Below are positions 1 to 8,621 of a stretch of DNA of 33,762 bases, piece by piece. A program made the translations under genes and the position numbers. Each line of letters opens with the position of its first letter. Position 1 is the stretch's first letter. Source of the stretch: Methylococcus sp. (GTDB taxonomy: Bacteria > Pseudomonadota > Gammaproteobacteria > Methylococcales > Methylococcaceae); the NCBI GenBank assembly GCA_007280285.1, contig QYQA01000050.1:1-33762 (forward strand), in the 5' to 3' direction. The notes beneath the pieces are model-generated. The model was given only the letters and a program-made list of their open reading frames with translations. It did not search any database and was not told the DNA's origin.

Positions 1-2733
1 GTCTGAAAGGCCTCGTGACTTGAGCATCGCCTGGGCAGCGGCAAGACGCGCTACCGGAACCCGGGGCGGTGAGCAGGAAACATAGTTGATCCCGATTTCA
101 TGGCAGAAACGGATGGATGCAGGATCCCCGCCTTGTTCGCCACAGATACCGATCTTGAGATGGGGGTTGATCGAACGCCCTAAATCCACACTCATCTGCA
201 TGAGGACGCCGACCCCTTTTAAATCAATCGTCTCGAAGGGGTTGTCATGAAGAATCCCCGTCTCCGTATAGAGAGGGAGGAATTTATTTTCGGCATCCTC
301 ACGAGAGAATGAGTAGGTAGCCTGTGTCAAATCATTGGTGCCGAAGGAAAAAAACTCCGCTAAATGGGCAAGATCAGCGGCGCGGGTGCACGCTCTGACC
401 GTTTCAATCATGGTGCCGAACTTGAAGGACAGGTTCAGCCCAAAGCGCTGCTCAACCTCATGGCGTATTTGGTCAACGCTGGCTTTGACGCGTTTTAGTT
501 CCTGCACCGTGATCACCTGAGGCACCATGATTTCAGGGCAAACGGTGATCCCCGCCTGAAGGCATGCCGCTTCGGCTTCAAGAATGGCCCGGATCTGCAT
601 GTCGTAGATTTCGGGATAAGTCATTCCGATGCGAACCCCTCGGTGTCCGAGCATAGGGTTGATTTCATGCAGATCCCGGACCTTTCGGAGCATGCCCTCC
701 TTCTTGGCGATGATACGGTTGACGTGATCTTCGGTGGCTTCGGTCTCAGCGGGGTTATTGAGAGGGAGTGCAGTAAGCGCCACTGTTCGACCTTTAACGA
801 CAAGGCGGTATTCCCGTAGCGCCTCAATGTCGTCGATGATCTGCTGTTCGCTCGGAAGGAATTCATGCATGGGAGGGTCTAGGAGTCGGATCGTGACCGG
901 ATGGGGGGCCACAATCTTGAATATCTCCTCGAAATCCTGACGCTGCATGGGAAGGAGCATTGAAAGAGCAGCTTCGCGATCCTCAAGAGTTCGCGCCATG
1001 ATCATGTCGACCACGACGGGGAGGCGTTCGCTGGCATTGAACATGCGTTCGGTTCGGCAAAGTCCGATCCCTTTGGCCCCATAACCGACTGCGACGCTGG
1101 CCATTTCAGGGGTATCGCAATTCGCCATAACCCTAAGTCGAGCCTTTTCATCAGCCCAACTCAGCAGAGTATTCAGTTCTTCAGAAAACTCAGGCGGCAG
1201 CGTTGCTATAGGGCCGAGATAGACCGATCCATTGGATCCATCAATGGTGATGATGTCGCCTTCTTTGATGGTGACGTCACCGATAGAGGCCGTCCGTCGC
1301 CGTGCATCCACCACGATGCCTTCGGCGCCGGCGACACACGCCTTACCCATGCCTCTTGCGACGACGGCTGCATGAGAGGTTTTGCCGCCGCGGCTGGTGA
1401 GAATGCCAGCAGCCGCAAAAAAGCCATGGATATCCTCAGGCTTGGTGTCTTCCCTAATCAAAATGATGGATTCACCGGTGTGGCCCAGGGTTTCGGCGAG
1501 ATCGGCATCGAACACGCAGCGTCCACTGGCCGCTCCCGGCGAAGCGGGAAGCCCCTGAGCCAGAGGTTGCTGCGCGTGCCTTGGGTCAAGCCTTGGATGC
1601 AGCAGTTGTTCAAGGTCAAGGGGATTAATCCGAAGCAGGGCCTGATCCTTACTGATCAAACCCTCAACGTAAAGGTCGACCGAGGTTTTCACCATCGCCG
1701 CCGCATTCATTTTGCCCTGACGGGTTTGAAGGCAGAAGAGGACGCCCTTTTCGATGGTGTATTCGAAATCCTGGACTTCGCGGTAATGGCCTTCCAATCG
1801 ATTCCTAAGATCCAGCAGCTGACTGTAAAGGTCTGGCATTTCAGTCGCCATGTTTGAGACGGCTTTTGGGGTTCTGATACCAGCGACCACATCTTCGCCT
1901 TGGGCATTGATCAGATACTCGCCATACATCTCATTGTCGCCGGTGCCTGGATTTCGAGTGAATCCAACGCCCGTCGCGCAATCATTCCCCATGTTGCCAA
2001 AGACCATGGTGACCACGTTGACGGCGGTGCCAAGAGCCATATCAGGGGTAATCTTGAATTCACGACGATAATCGATCGCCCGTTTTCCCATCCAGGAGTT
2101 GAACACGGCGCGAATCGCAATCTCAAGTTGCTGGTAGACATCCTCTGGGAAGGGTTTTCCGGTCTCCCGAAGAACGACCCCTAAAAAGCGCTCGCAGGTT
2201 TCCCTAAGATGTTCGGCGGTCAGTTCAAGATCGCTTTTGATTCCTGCAGCCTGCTTGATAGCGAGAAGTTCTTCATCAAAGTATGCTTCGTTGACCCCGA
2301 GCGCCACCTTCCCAAAGAGCTGAATAAAACGACGATAGGTATCGTAGCCAAAGCGGAGGTTTTGGGTCCTATCGACCAGACCCTGAAGGGTGATTTGGTT
2401 GAGTCCAAGATTGAGGATGGTGTCCATCATGCCAGGCATCGAAAGCTGGGACCCTGAACGAACCGAAACCAATAAGGGATTATTTTGATCCCCAAAGGTC
2501 TTTCCGGTCTGTGTTTCGAGGGTCAGGATGTTGTGATGCACCTGGTTCATCAATTCATGAGGCAGGGTTCCCGACTCAAGATACTCCAAGCAAGATTCCG
2601 TGGTGATCACAAAACCAGGCGGCACGTTGAGTCCGATTTGGGTCATTTCACAGAGGTTAGCCCCCTTTCCGCCAAGAAGGCGTTTGTTTTTCCCATCTCC
2701 CTCAGCAAAGGCATAGACGTATCGCTTGTGCAT
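1..2733 (-). CDS. ppdK: Pyruvate, phosphate dikinase (3' end beyond window)
   Basis: Interconverts pyruvate + ATP + Pi with PEP + AMP + PPi in the cytoplasm. The minus-strand frame is open from ATG 2733 to base 1 (911 codons). PPDKs are usually about 880-900 residues, so only a few C-terminal residues and the stop are missing; this is why the ORF track omits it. The N-terminal nucleotide-binding domain starts with GGKGANLCEM, the swivelling phosphohistidine domain carries GGKTSHAAVVARG (catalytic His near residue 454, matching the known position about 455), and the C-terminal PEP/pyruvate barrel ends with GICGEQGGDP containing the catalytic Cys. GAGGAG lies at good distance before the ATG. 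PEP synthase was considered, but the N-terminus and the order of motifs are those of PPDK. It follows rapA on the same strand after a 128-bp gap, so it probably has its own promoter. Confidence 0.96.
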   Translation of the reverse strand, partial: MHKRYVYAFAEGDGKNKRLLGGKGANLCEMTQIGLNVPPGFVITTESCLEYLESGTLPHELMNQVHHNILTLETQTGKTFGDQNNPLLVSVRSGSQLSMPGMMDTILNLGLNQITLQGLVDRTQNLRFGYDTYRRFIQLFGKVALGVNEAYFDEELLAIKQAAGIKSDLELTAEHLRETCERFLGVVLRETGKPFPEDVYQQLEIAIRAVFNSWMGKRAIDYRREFKITPDMALGTAVNVVTMVFGNMGNDCATGVGFTRNPGTGDNEMYGEYLINAQGEDVVAGIRTPKAVSNMATEMPDLYSQLLDLRNRLEGHYREVQDFEYTIEKGVLFCLQTRQGKMNAAAMVKTSVDLYVEGLISKDQALLRINPLDLEQLLHPRLDPRHAQQPLAQGLPASPGAASGRCVFDADLAETLGHTGESIILIREDTKPEDIHGFFAAAGILTSRGGKTSHAAVVARGMGKACVAGAEGIVVDARRRTASIGDVTIKEGDIITIDGSNGSVYLGPIATLPPEFSEELNTLLSWADEKARLRVMANCDTPEMASVAVGYGAKGIGLCRTERMFNASERLPVVVDMIMARTLEDREAALSMLLPMQRQDFEEIFKIVAPHPVTIRLLDPPMHEFLPSEQQIIDDIEALREYRLVVKGRTVALTALPLNNPAETEATEDHVNRIIAKKEGMLRKVRDLHEINPMLGHRGVRIGMTYPEIYDMQIRAILEAEAACLQAGITVCPEIMVPQVITVQELKRVKASVDQIRHEVEQRFGLNLSFKFGTMIETVRACTRAADLAHLAEFFSFGTNDLTQATYSFSREDAENKFLPLYTETGILHDNPFETIDLKGVGVLMQMSVDLGRSINPHLKIGICGEQGGDPASIRFCHEIGINYVSCSPPRVPVARLAAAQAMLKSRGLSD

Positions 2734-2767
2734 GAATGACTCCTCAGCGTGATGAATATGATCCCTG

Positions 2768-2781
2768 GGCGGACGTCCGCC
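2768..2781. repeat. Perfect 14-bp palindrome upstream of ppdK
   Basis: GGCGGACGTCCGCC reads the same on both strands and lies 35 bp upstream of the ppdK start, in the rapA-ppdK gap. It is GC-rich, but no T-run follows it in either direction, so it does not look like an intrinsic terminator. It could be a regulator-binding site or an RNA hairpin in the ppdK leader. The function is inference; the symmetry is directly visible. Confidence 0.5.
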
Positions 2782-2861
2782 GCGGCCTATTCTAAAAAAT
2801 TATTCTCTCAACACTTTCTCGTTGTGCTTTAGGATCTCTTTGATTCCTCTAACACTCTGAT

Positions 2862-5705
2862 TTAACTGGTTACAATGACTCTAATGGCATCCAATCGATG
2901 CCGTGCCGTCTGAATGCTGCTATGCATTTCGAGCGCATTGGCCTTCAGTTGATCCAGTTCTTCCTTGCGGACATTCGGATTCACTGTCCTAAGAGCAGCC
3001 AGACGTTTTAGTTCCAAGGTCATACTATCCAACATTTTTTTACCCGAAGCTTCAATGAGCCCGGGTAAAGAGGCTCTGGTCGATTTCTCCGCCAATCTAA
3101 TGGCCCGCTCAATCAGTTTTCTCTGAGTTCTCAGAAGTTCGCGGGCATGTTCCTGGTCGAACTGGCGTGGGTGGTGCTCAAAGCTTTTTGGGGCCAGGTG
3201 GCTAAGATCATTGCCGTCGCCATCGATGAGTGTCCGCATCATGACCGGAGCGAAGAAGCGGCCTATCTGGAGTCGCTTAGGCGCAGCGCAATCCATGATG
3301 TGGAAGCACTCGATCAATAAGGTCCCAGGATCAAGGTCGGGATGACTGAGAATGCTCAAGGCGGCGTTGCCATGCTCGCCGTTTAAAATAATGTCCATGG
3401 CGCCTCGAACCATCGGATGTTCGAAGCTTAGGAACAAAATATCCTCGCGGGCCAGGGCGGTGTTCCGGTCAAAGGTGACGGTGACCCCCTCATCAGGAAG
3501 CTCCGGAAATTGGAGTCGCATATGTTCGCCGGGGCGAAGAATGTGACACAGGGCGGAGTGCTCTTCGACATTAATGCCGTAGGCATCAAATATACGTTCA
3601 AGGTAAGGCCAAAGTTCCTGGTCTTGATCTTGGGTTTCGATGGAATCGACCAGGTAAGCCGCTTCAGATTCGCGGCAGGAGTTCAATTCAAGGAGGCGGT
3701 CACGCCCTTGATGCAAGATCTCAAGGGTCTGCTGAGAGAGGTTTTTCGCGGCCTCGATCAGAGGTTCTACCTGGTCTTCCTGAGGCGCTTTCAAAAGGCT
3801 CATCAAGTCGTTTCCAAGCGCTGTGAAGACCGTTTGTGCCGCGGGGTTCTGCTGTCTAAAGGCATTAAGGCCCTCGTCATACCAACGAAAGAGCACTTCT
3901 TGGGCGGTGCCTTCAAGAAAAGCGGTATGAATCTTGATGATTTCCCGTTGACCAATGCGATCGAGGCGTCCGATGCGTTGCTCGAGAAGGTCCGGATTGA
4001 GAGGGAGATCAAAGAGGACCAGATGATGAGCGAACTGAAAATTACGCCCTTCACTGCCGATTTCTGAGCAAATGAGAACTTGAGTCCCATCCTCTTCATC
4101 AGCAAACCACGCAGCGGCCCGGTCCCTTGAAATAATGCTGAGGCCTTCATGAAATAGCGCGGATTGGAGCCCCGATTGACGCAGAGCATCCTCAAGATCC
4201 ATCACCGTTTCCTGGTGGGCGGCAATGACGAGTGCTTTCGCGGGACGAATCGATTTGAGCGTTTTGATCAGCCAATCGACCCGTGGGTCAAGACGCCACC
4301 ATGCTTCACCTTGAATGGCGGATGTCATCTGGGCTTCGGGAAGGAGAAGGTCCAGGGCGTTACCCAGCGGCTGATCAGTGATGCCATCGCCCTTTGGGCC
4401 AGGAAGGGCGGTGGCCTTCAATTCCCGTCCTGGGAAACCTTTGATGGTTGATCGGGTGTTTCTAAAAAGGATTCGGCCGGTGCCATGTCGGTCTAGCAGC
4501 AGCTGGATCAGCGCTTTCCGGGCTTCCGCTGTGGCCATAGGATCAGTAAGGCGGGCCATCAGGTCGTCAGCCAGGTCCTGCGCTAGAAGGGTTTCAAGGC
4601 GTTGCAACAAGCCGAGATCCAAGACGTCGTCATCGAGGAGGTGCTCAATAACGTCGGCCAGGCCTTCATATTCCGCTTCCTCATGAAGAAATTGGGTGTA
4701 ATCATGAAAACGACTCGGATCAAGGAGCCTTAGCCTTGCAAAATGGCTTTCCTTCCCAAGCTGTTCAGGGGTTGCGGTTAATAGCAAAAGTCCCTTCACC
4801 TTAAGGCCCAGCGCCTCGATAAAGGCGTATTCAGGGCTTGAACCTAATGGGCTCCAGCCTAAGTGATGAGCCTCATCAACGATAGAGAGATCCCAGCCGG
4901 CGGCGATGGCATCGCTCGCCCGTTTAGGGTCCTCCATAAAGAACTCGATGCTGGCGAGAACCAGCTGTTCGTCCTGAAAAGGATTTTGGCTATCGGATTC
5001 CACCATTCGTTCGGCGTCAAAGAGGCTGAACTTGAGATTAAAACGGCGCCGCATTTCCACCAACCATTGATGGAGGAGGGGGTCTGGAACCACAATCAGC
5101 ACCCGCTCAGCGCGGCCCGTGATCAATTGGTGGTGAAGAATCAGGCCGGCTTCAATGGTTTTGCCGAGGCCGACCTCATCGGCTAGAAGCACCCTTGGAG
5201 CCTCACGGCTGGCGACTTCATGGGCGATGTAAAGCTGGTGAGGAATCAGGCTGGTCCTGCTTCCGAGAAATCCACGAATCTCCGACTGATCGAGGCGCGC
5301 GAGATGTTCCAGCGTTTCGTGGCGAAGGTTGAAGAGTTCGGCGGAATCGAGCTGGCCGGTAAAAAGACGATCTTGGGGTTTGTTGAACTCCAAAAAATGG
5401 TTCAGATCCATTTCCTTGAGCTGCACTTCCTCACCATCTTCGTCGGTTCCTTTATAGGTCAGAATGCCCTGATCTTCCTCCACCACACGAACCAGGATCT
5501 TGATGCCATCCTGACCTTCGATGCGATCGCCCTTGACGAAACGCACCCGCGCCAAGGGGGCGTTCTGCGATGCATACATTCGGCGGTCGCTGGCAGCGAC
5601 GTAAAGTATGGTGACTCGATTGCCCTCCACGGACAGAACAATCCCAAGGCCTAATTCCGGTTCGGTCTCACTGATCCAGCGTTGACCCGGGACAAATGAC
5701 GGCAC
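2862..5705 (-). CDS. rapA: RNA polymerase-associated ATPase RapA (HepA)
   Basis: SWI2/SNF2-family ATPase that binds RNA polymerase and helps it recycle after transcription. I choose the GTG at 5705 (947 aa; E. coli RapA is 968) rather than the track's ATG at 5756. AAGGAG sits 8 nt before this GTG, the protein then begins VPSFVPGQRWIS like known RapA N-termini, and a TATAAT box at 5746-5751 lies downstream of the ATG 5756. Visible motifs are Walker A DEVGLGKT (residues about 176-183), DEAH box (about 277-280), and the C-terminal helicase motif SEIGSEGRNFQF followed by the arginine-rich QRIGRLDRIGQR. The N-terminal Tudor-like region is present. The gene appears intact, with no frameshift seen. 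RapA of this size is typical of Gammaproteobacteria. Confidence 0.96.
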   Translation of the reverse strand: MPSFVPGQRWISETEPELGLGIVLSVEGNRVTILYVAASDRRMYASQNAPLARVRFVKGDRIEGQDGIKILVRVVEEDQGILTYKGTDEDGEEVQLKEMDLNHFLEFNKPQDRLFTGQLDSAELFNLRHETLEHLARLDQSEIRGFLGSRTSLIPHQLYIAHEVASREAPRVLLADEVGLGKTIEAGLILHHQLITGRAERVLIVVPDPLLHQWLVEMRRRFNLKFSLFDAERMVESDSQNPFQDEQLVLASIEFFMEDPKRASDAIAAGWDLSIVDEAHHLGWSPLGSSPEYAFIEALGLKVKGLLLLTATPEQLGKESHFARLRLLDPSRFHDYTQFLHEEAEYEGLADVIEHLLDDDVLDLGLLQRLETLLAQDLADDLMARLTDPMATAEARKALIQLLLDRHGTGRILFRNTRSTIKGFPGRELKATALPGPKGDGITDQPLGNALDLLLPEAQMTSAIQGEAWWRLDPRVDWLIKTLKSIRPAKALVIAAHQETVMDLEDALRQSGLQSALFHEGLSIISRDRAAAWFADEEDGTQVLICSEIGSEGRNFQFAHHLVLFDLPLNPDLLEQRIGRLDRIGQREIIKIHTAFLEGTAQEVLFRWYDEGLNAFRQQNPAAQTVFTALGNDLMSLLKAPQEDQVEPLIEAAKNLSQQTLEILHQGRDRLLELNSCRESEAAYLVDSIETQDQDQELWPYLERIFDAYGINVEEHSALCHILRPGEHMRLQFPELPDEGVTVTFDRNTALAREDILFLSFEHPMVRGAMDIILNGEHGNAALSILSHPDLDPGTLLIECFHIMDCAAPKRLQIGRFFAPVMMRTLIDGDGNDLSHLAPKSFEHHPRQFDQEHARELLRTQRKLIERAIRLAEKSTRASLPGLIEASGKKMLDSMTLELKRLAALRTVNPNVRKEELDQLKANALEMHSSIQTARHRLDAIRVIVTS

Positions 5706-5745
5706 TGGCTGGTCTCCTTGATGATGGTGGAATGTCAGACGGCTG

Positions 5746-5751
5746 ATTATA
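5746..5751 (-). promoter_or_regulatory. Putative rapA promoter -10 box
   Basis: The minus strand reads TATAAT, a perfect -10 hexamer, about 34 nt (from the predicted start site) before the GTG chosen for rapA. Seventeen bases upstream is TTCAGC, a weak -35 (3 of 6). The same string TATAATCAG occurs upstream of rlpA. Its position downstream of ATG 5756 argues against that ATG as translation start. Confidence 0.5.
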
Positions 5752-5813
5752 CCCAAGCGAGGGATCGTGCTGAACTGATGAGGCAGTCATCGTTCTTTCG
5801 AGTCTATCGGGGA

Positions 5814-5832
5814 ACGCTCTGAGACAGAGCGT
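5814..5832. repeat. Short hairpin between rapA and the TnpB remnant
   Basis: ACGCTCT-GAGAC-AGAGCGT forms a perfect 7-bp stem with a 5-nt loop. It lies upstream of the rapA promoter and at the 5' border of the TnpB-like remnant. It has no T-tract, so it is not a canonical terminator for kup. It could be debris of the insertion element's structured end, but this is inference. Confidence 0.4.
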
Positions 5833-5899
5833 GGGCTCGGGAAGCCTCAGGCAGGGCCTTGGGTGTCAGTGCGTCGGAGGACGCCCGAGTGCCTCTTTT

Positions 5900-6055
5900 T
5901 CTGGGTACATGAACAATGCGCTTGCATTGGATGACAGGGCATGGAGTTGTCCTTCCTGCTCTACCTCTTTGGATAGAGACATCAATGCCGCAGTCAACAT
6001 GAAAGCCGCCGGGCTGGCGGTGTTAGCCTGTGGAGAGAATGTCAGTCTTATATAG
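5900..6055 (+). pseudogene. C-terminal remnant of a TnpB (IS605/IS607-type) protein
   Basis: The plus frame ending at 6055 contains WSCPSCSTSLDRDINAAVN followed by AAGLAVLACGE. This is the C-terminal zinc-ribbon and final RuvC motif (DRDxNAAxN) of TnpB proteins, the RNA-guided nucleases carried by IS200/IS605 and IS607 elements. The first zinc-binding pair, normally CSxCG, is lost: the frame reads FSGYMNNALALDD, as if a few bases had been deleted. About 50 residues of an expected 350-400 are recognisable; upstream sequence in the ORF is not TnpB-like. It is a dead fossil wedged between rapA and kup, and its TAG lies next to the kup stop codon. The start coordinate is approximate. Confidence 0.8.
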
Positions 6056-7963
6056 TTAGATATCAATTTTTATGTGGAGCTCGATGACATCCTCTGAGGG
6101 GATTCGATAGAAGTCAGAGGCCTGAGCCGCATTTCGGAGCATGGCGGCGAAGAGTCTTTCGCGCCAAAGGGCCATGCCAGGGCGATCGGTGGCGACCGGT
6201 TGCAAGCGACTGACAAAATAAGAGATATCGCTTGGATCACCCTTGAATTCAAAGAGTCGGCTGGATTTCTCCAGTATCTTTGGAATATCAGGAAGCTCCA
6301 TGAAACCAAAGCGGGCAGCGAGAAGATGGATGCCGGAATGGGGTGATTCATGGCTGAAGCGGGAGGACTCCAATTCCCGCGGGCGATCGGTGGTGATAAT
6401 GCTGAGAATGACCACCGTCTCATGAAGGACCTTGTTATGCCTGAAATTCTGTAACAGCCCATTGGGGATGCCTTCCCCTGGGGCTGAGAGATAGACTGCA
6501 GTCCCATTGACCCTGAGCGGCGTGGCATCCAGGGCCATTTCGAGGAATCCTTCGAGTTTGCCTTTGCGCGGGAGCAGGCTTCGATTGATCAGGTCCCGGC
6601 CCTTGATCCAGGTGGTCATCACGACAAAGACGATGAGGCCAAGAAGGACCGGGACCCAGCCACCCTCCATGAATTTCAGAAGGTTCGCACCGAGGAAGCC
6701 GCTATCCACTAGAAGGAATAAGAGGACCAAGGGAATCAGTCGGTGGCGTGGCCATCCCCAAGCTTTACGGGCCACGACGCTGAAGAGAATGGTGGTCATG
6801 AGCATCGTGCCGGTCACCGCTATGCCGTAGGCAGATGCCAGTGCGCTGGAGCTTTTAAATGACAGGACTAAAAGGATGATGGCCACCAACAGCAGGGTAT
6901 TGAGTCCCGGAAGATAGATCTGGCCCCGCTCTGTTTCAGAGGTATGTTGGATGCGGACTCGCGGAAGATAGCCCAGCAGGAAGGCCTGTTGAGTCAAGGA
7001 ATAGGCGCCTGAGATGACCGCTTGTGAGGCAATCACCGTGGCCAGTGTTGAGAGGACCACCATGGGGATCAGTGCCCAGTCTGGAAACATCAGGAAAAAA
7101 GGGTTGCGGATGGTCTCAGGATCGCTCAGCACAGTTGCACCCTGGCCCATATAATTGAGGATCAGCGCGGGAAACACCAGAAAGAACCAGGCTCTTTTGA
7201 TCGGCTTTTCACCAAAGTGGCCCATGTCGGCATAGAGGGCTTCGGCCCCTGTGACGGACAACACCACGGCCCCGAGAACGACGATGGACTGCATGCCGTG
7301 GGCGATGATGAAGTGGCTCGCATGAAGCGGGTTGATGGCCATCAAGATCATGGGATTTTCCATGACCTTGTAAAGCCCAATGCTGCCAAGGCAAAGAAAC
7401 CACATCAGCATGATAGGGCCGAATAAGCCGCCGACCATGGCGGTTCCCTGACGCTGCAACATGAACAGGGCGGTCAGAATGATCAGGGTCAGCGGGATGA
7501 CATAAGGGGTGACGGTCGGGGTGACCAATTCAATCCCTTCGATGGCGCTTAGGACCGAAATCGCCGGTGTAATAACGCCGTCGCCATAAAAAAGCGCCGC
7601 GCCAATCAATCCTGCGATGACCAGTGCTTGATGACTGAATCGCGATAGATGCTCAGAATGTAGGGTGAGGGCCAGAAGGGCCATGATGCCGCCTTCTCCC
7701 TGATTGTCCGCCCGCATGATGCATACGACATACTTGACGCCAACGACCAAGACGATGGTCCAGAAGATGAGCGATAAGAGTCCCAGCACCAGAGGCTCTG
7801 AAGGGGCTTCTTCGGCAGCGCGAAGACACTCGCGGAGGGTATAGAGAGGGCTGGTTCCGATATCCCCAAAGACCACTCCGAGGGCCGGGAGCACCAGGCG
7901 CATGACCGCTGATTTTGGGCGTTCACCAACCGGCGAGGCCTCAGGCATATTGCTGTGGTTCAT
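6056..7963 (-). CDS. kup: Low-affinity K+ transporter Kup
   Basis: KUP/HAK/KT-family proton-coupled potassium importer in the inner membrane. The protein is 635 aa (E. coli Kup 622). The family signature GVVFGDIGTSPLYTLRE lies at residues about 29-45, followed by about twelve hydrophobic segments (examples are LSLIFWTIVLVVGVKYVV and VVLGAVVLSVTGAEALYADMG, a conserved family motif) and a hydrophilic C-terminal domain of about 180 residues. Start ATG 7963 has no strong Shine-Dalgarno; an ATG six codons in is an alternative. The gene stands alone, with the TnpB remnant against its stop codon and an inverted-repeat leader just upstream. No frameshift or missing segment was seen. Confidence 0.95.
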   Translation of the reverse strand: MNHSNMPEASPVGERPKSAVMRLVLPALGVVFGDIGTSPLYTLRECLRAAEEAPSEPLVLGLLSLIFWTIVLVVGVKYVVCIMRADNQGEGGIMALLALTLHSEHLSRFSHQALVIAGLIGAALFYGDGVITPAISVLSAIEGIELVTPTVTPYVIPLTLIILTALFMLQRQGTAMVGGLFGPIMLMWFLCLGSIGLYKVMENPMILMAINPLHASHFIIAHGMQSIVVLGAVVLSVTGAEALYADMGHFGEKPIKRAWFFLVFPALILNYMGQGATVLSDPETIRNPFFLMFPDWALIPMVVLSTLATVIASQAVISGAYSLTQQAFLLGYLPRVRIQHTSETERGQIYLPGLNTLLLVAIILLVLSFKSSSALASAYGIAVTGTMLMTTILFSVVARKAWGWPRHRLIPLVLLFLLVDSGFLGANLLKFMEGGWVPVLLGLIVFVVMTTWIKGRDLINRSLLPRKGKLEGFLEMALDATPLRVNGTAVYLSAPGEGIPNGLLQNFRHNKVLHETVVILSIITTDRPRELESSRFSHESPHSGIHLLAARFGFMELPDIPKILEKSSRLFEFKGDPSDISYFVSRLQPVATDRPGMALWRERLFAAMLRNAAQASDFYRIPSEDVIELHIKIDI

Positions 7964-8178
7964 CTGGGACCCATATTGCGATCAGGATCCCCGCTGCCCC
8001 CCTTGACGGTTCGCCGTTCGAGCGAAGAGGAGCGAAGGTTCAGCGGGGGCCTTATTAGGAGAGGCATTGATAGCCGTCTTATGAGGAAGGTCATTCCACT
8101 TACAGCGGCATTATGGCGAATCGCTGGGGGCCAATCAATCGGATCATCGACGGGGTTCGATCCTTGCCGAGATCGTGA
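7964..8178. other. Intergenic region kup-rlpA
   Basis: Between the kup start and the rlpA stop I see no credible gene. A 130-aa plus-strand ORF (7955-8347) overlaps rlpA antisense and has no recognisable content. The only distinct structure is the inverted repeat at 7989-8048. Confidence 0.5.
7989..8048 (-). repeat. Inverted repeat in the kup leader
   Basis: CCCCGCTG (7989-7996) and CAGCGGGG (8041-8048) are perfectly complementary and enclose ACGG-TTCG-CCGT, a small hairpin that has a UUCG loop on the plus strand, and a direct repeat of GAGCGAA. On the minus strand this would be an 8-bp closing stem about 26 nt before the kup start codon. It may be an RNA element controlling kup or simply a decayed mobile repeat; neither is shown. 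Confidence 0.45.
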
Positions 8179-8520
8179 TCAATCGAGAGCGGTAATTTCG
8201 ACCTGGCCAACCCCGTTGAGGCCAATGGCCTTGGCAGCAGCCATCGAAAGATCAATCAGGCGGTGCCGAGCATGGGGGCCACGGTCATTGATTTTGACGA
8301 CGACCGATTCGTTGTTGGCAAGATTGGTGACGAGGACCCGGCTATGAAGGGGGAGGGTCTTATGCGCTGCGGTCAGGGCATGTTGATTAAAGCGTTCACC
8401 TGATGCGGTCTTGCGGCCGTGGAAACCTGGCCCGTACCAGGAGGCATGGCCTCTCGCTTCGTAAGAAAAAGCGGCGGTCGATACCAGCATGGGAATCAGG
8501 ATGAGAAAAAATTTGATCAT
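8179..8520 (-). CDS. rlpA: Small RlpA-family septal-ring lytic transglycosylase
   Basis: 113-aa exported protein: a signal peptide (MIKFFLILIPMLVSTAAFS) followed by a double-psi beta-barrel domain. The family motif GHASWYGPGFHGRKTASGE is present, with the Glu of GERF, the His of TAAHKTLP and the Asp of INDRGP that correspond to the catalytic residues described for RlpA. RlpA cleaves peptidoglycan strands lacking stem peptides. This version lacks the C-terminal SPOR domain, so septal targeting by SPOR is not expected. GAGGTAAAT before ATG 8520 is a good ribosome-binding site. There is no lipobox, so it is predicted periplasmic rather than lipidated. A 240-bp region full of hairpins precedes it. 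Confidence 0.9.
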   Translation of the reverse strand: MIKFFLILIPMLVSTAAFSYEARGHASWYGPGFHGRKTASGERFNQHALTAAHKTLPLHSRVLVTNLANNESVVVKINDRGPHARHRLIDLSMAAAKAIGLNGVGQVEITALD

Positions 8521-8543
8521 ATTTACCTCGATCTAGGTTTGTG

Positions 8544-8570
8544 CCGGTGCGATGTGTGAGCGCTTACCGG
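8544..8570 (-). repeat. Hairpin close to the rlpA ribosome-binding site
   Basis: CCGGT (8544-8548) pairs with ACCGG (8566-8570), with an inner GCG/CGC pairing. It lies about 20 nt before the rlpA ribosome-binding site. It could affect rlpA translation; that is inference from position only. Confidence 0.35.
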
Positions 8571-8621
8571 AACGTGGTCGCAACCATCCAAGTGCTGACT
8601 TCCTGTAAAGGAGCGCAGTGG

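Noticed and set aside
1372-1857. 161-aa plus-strand ORF and other ORFs over 335-2739
   Set aside because: Shadow frames of ppdK, whose minus-strand frame is open across the whole region and carries all PPDK motifs.
3510-4067. 185-aa plus-strand ORF
   Set aside because: Antisense shadow of rapA without any recognisable feature.
5831-5899. N-terminal part of the track ORF ending at 6055
   Set aside because: Not TnpB-like in this frame; I limited the remnant to the part with recognisable motifs.
7955-8347. 130-aa plus-strand ORF
   Set aside because: Overlaps rlpA antisense and the kup leader; no motif.
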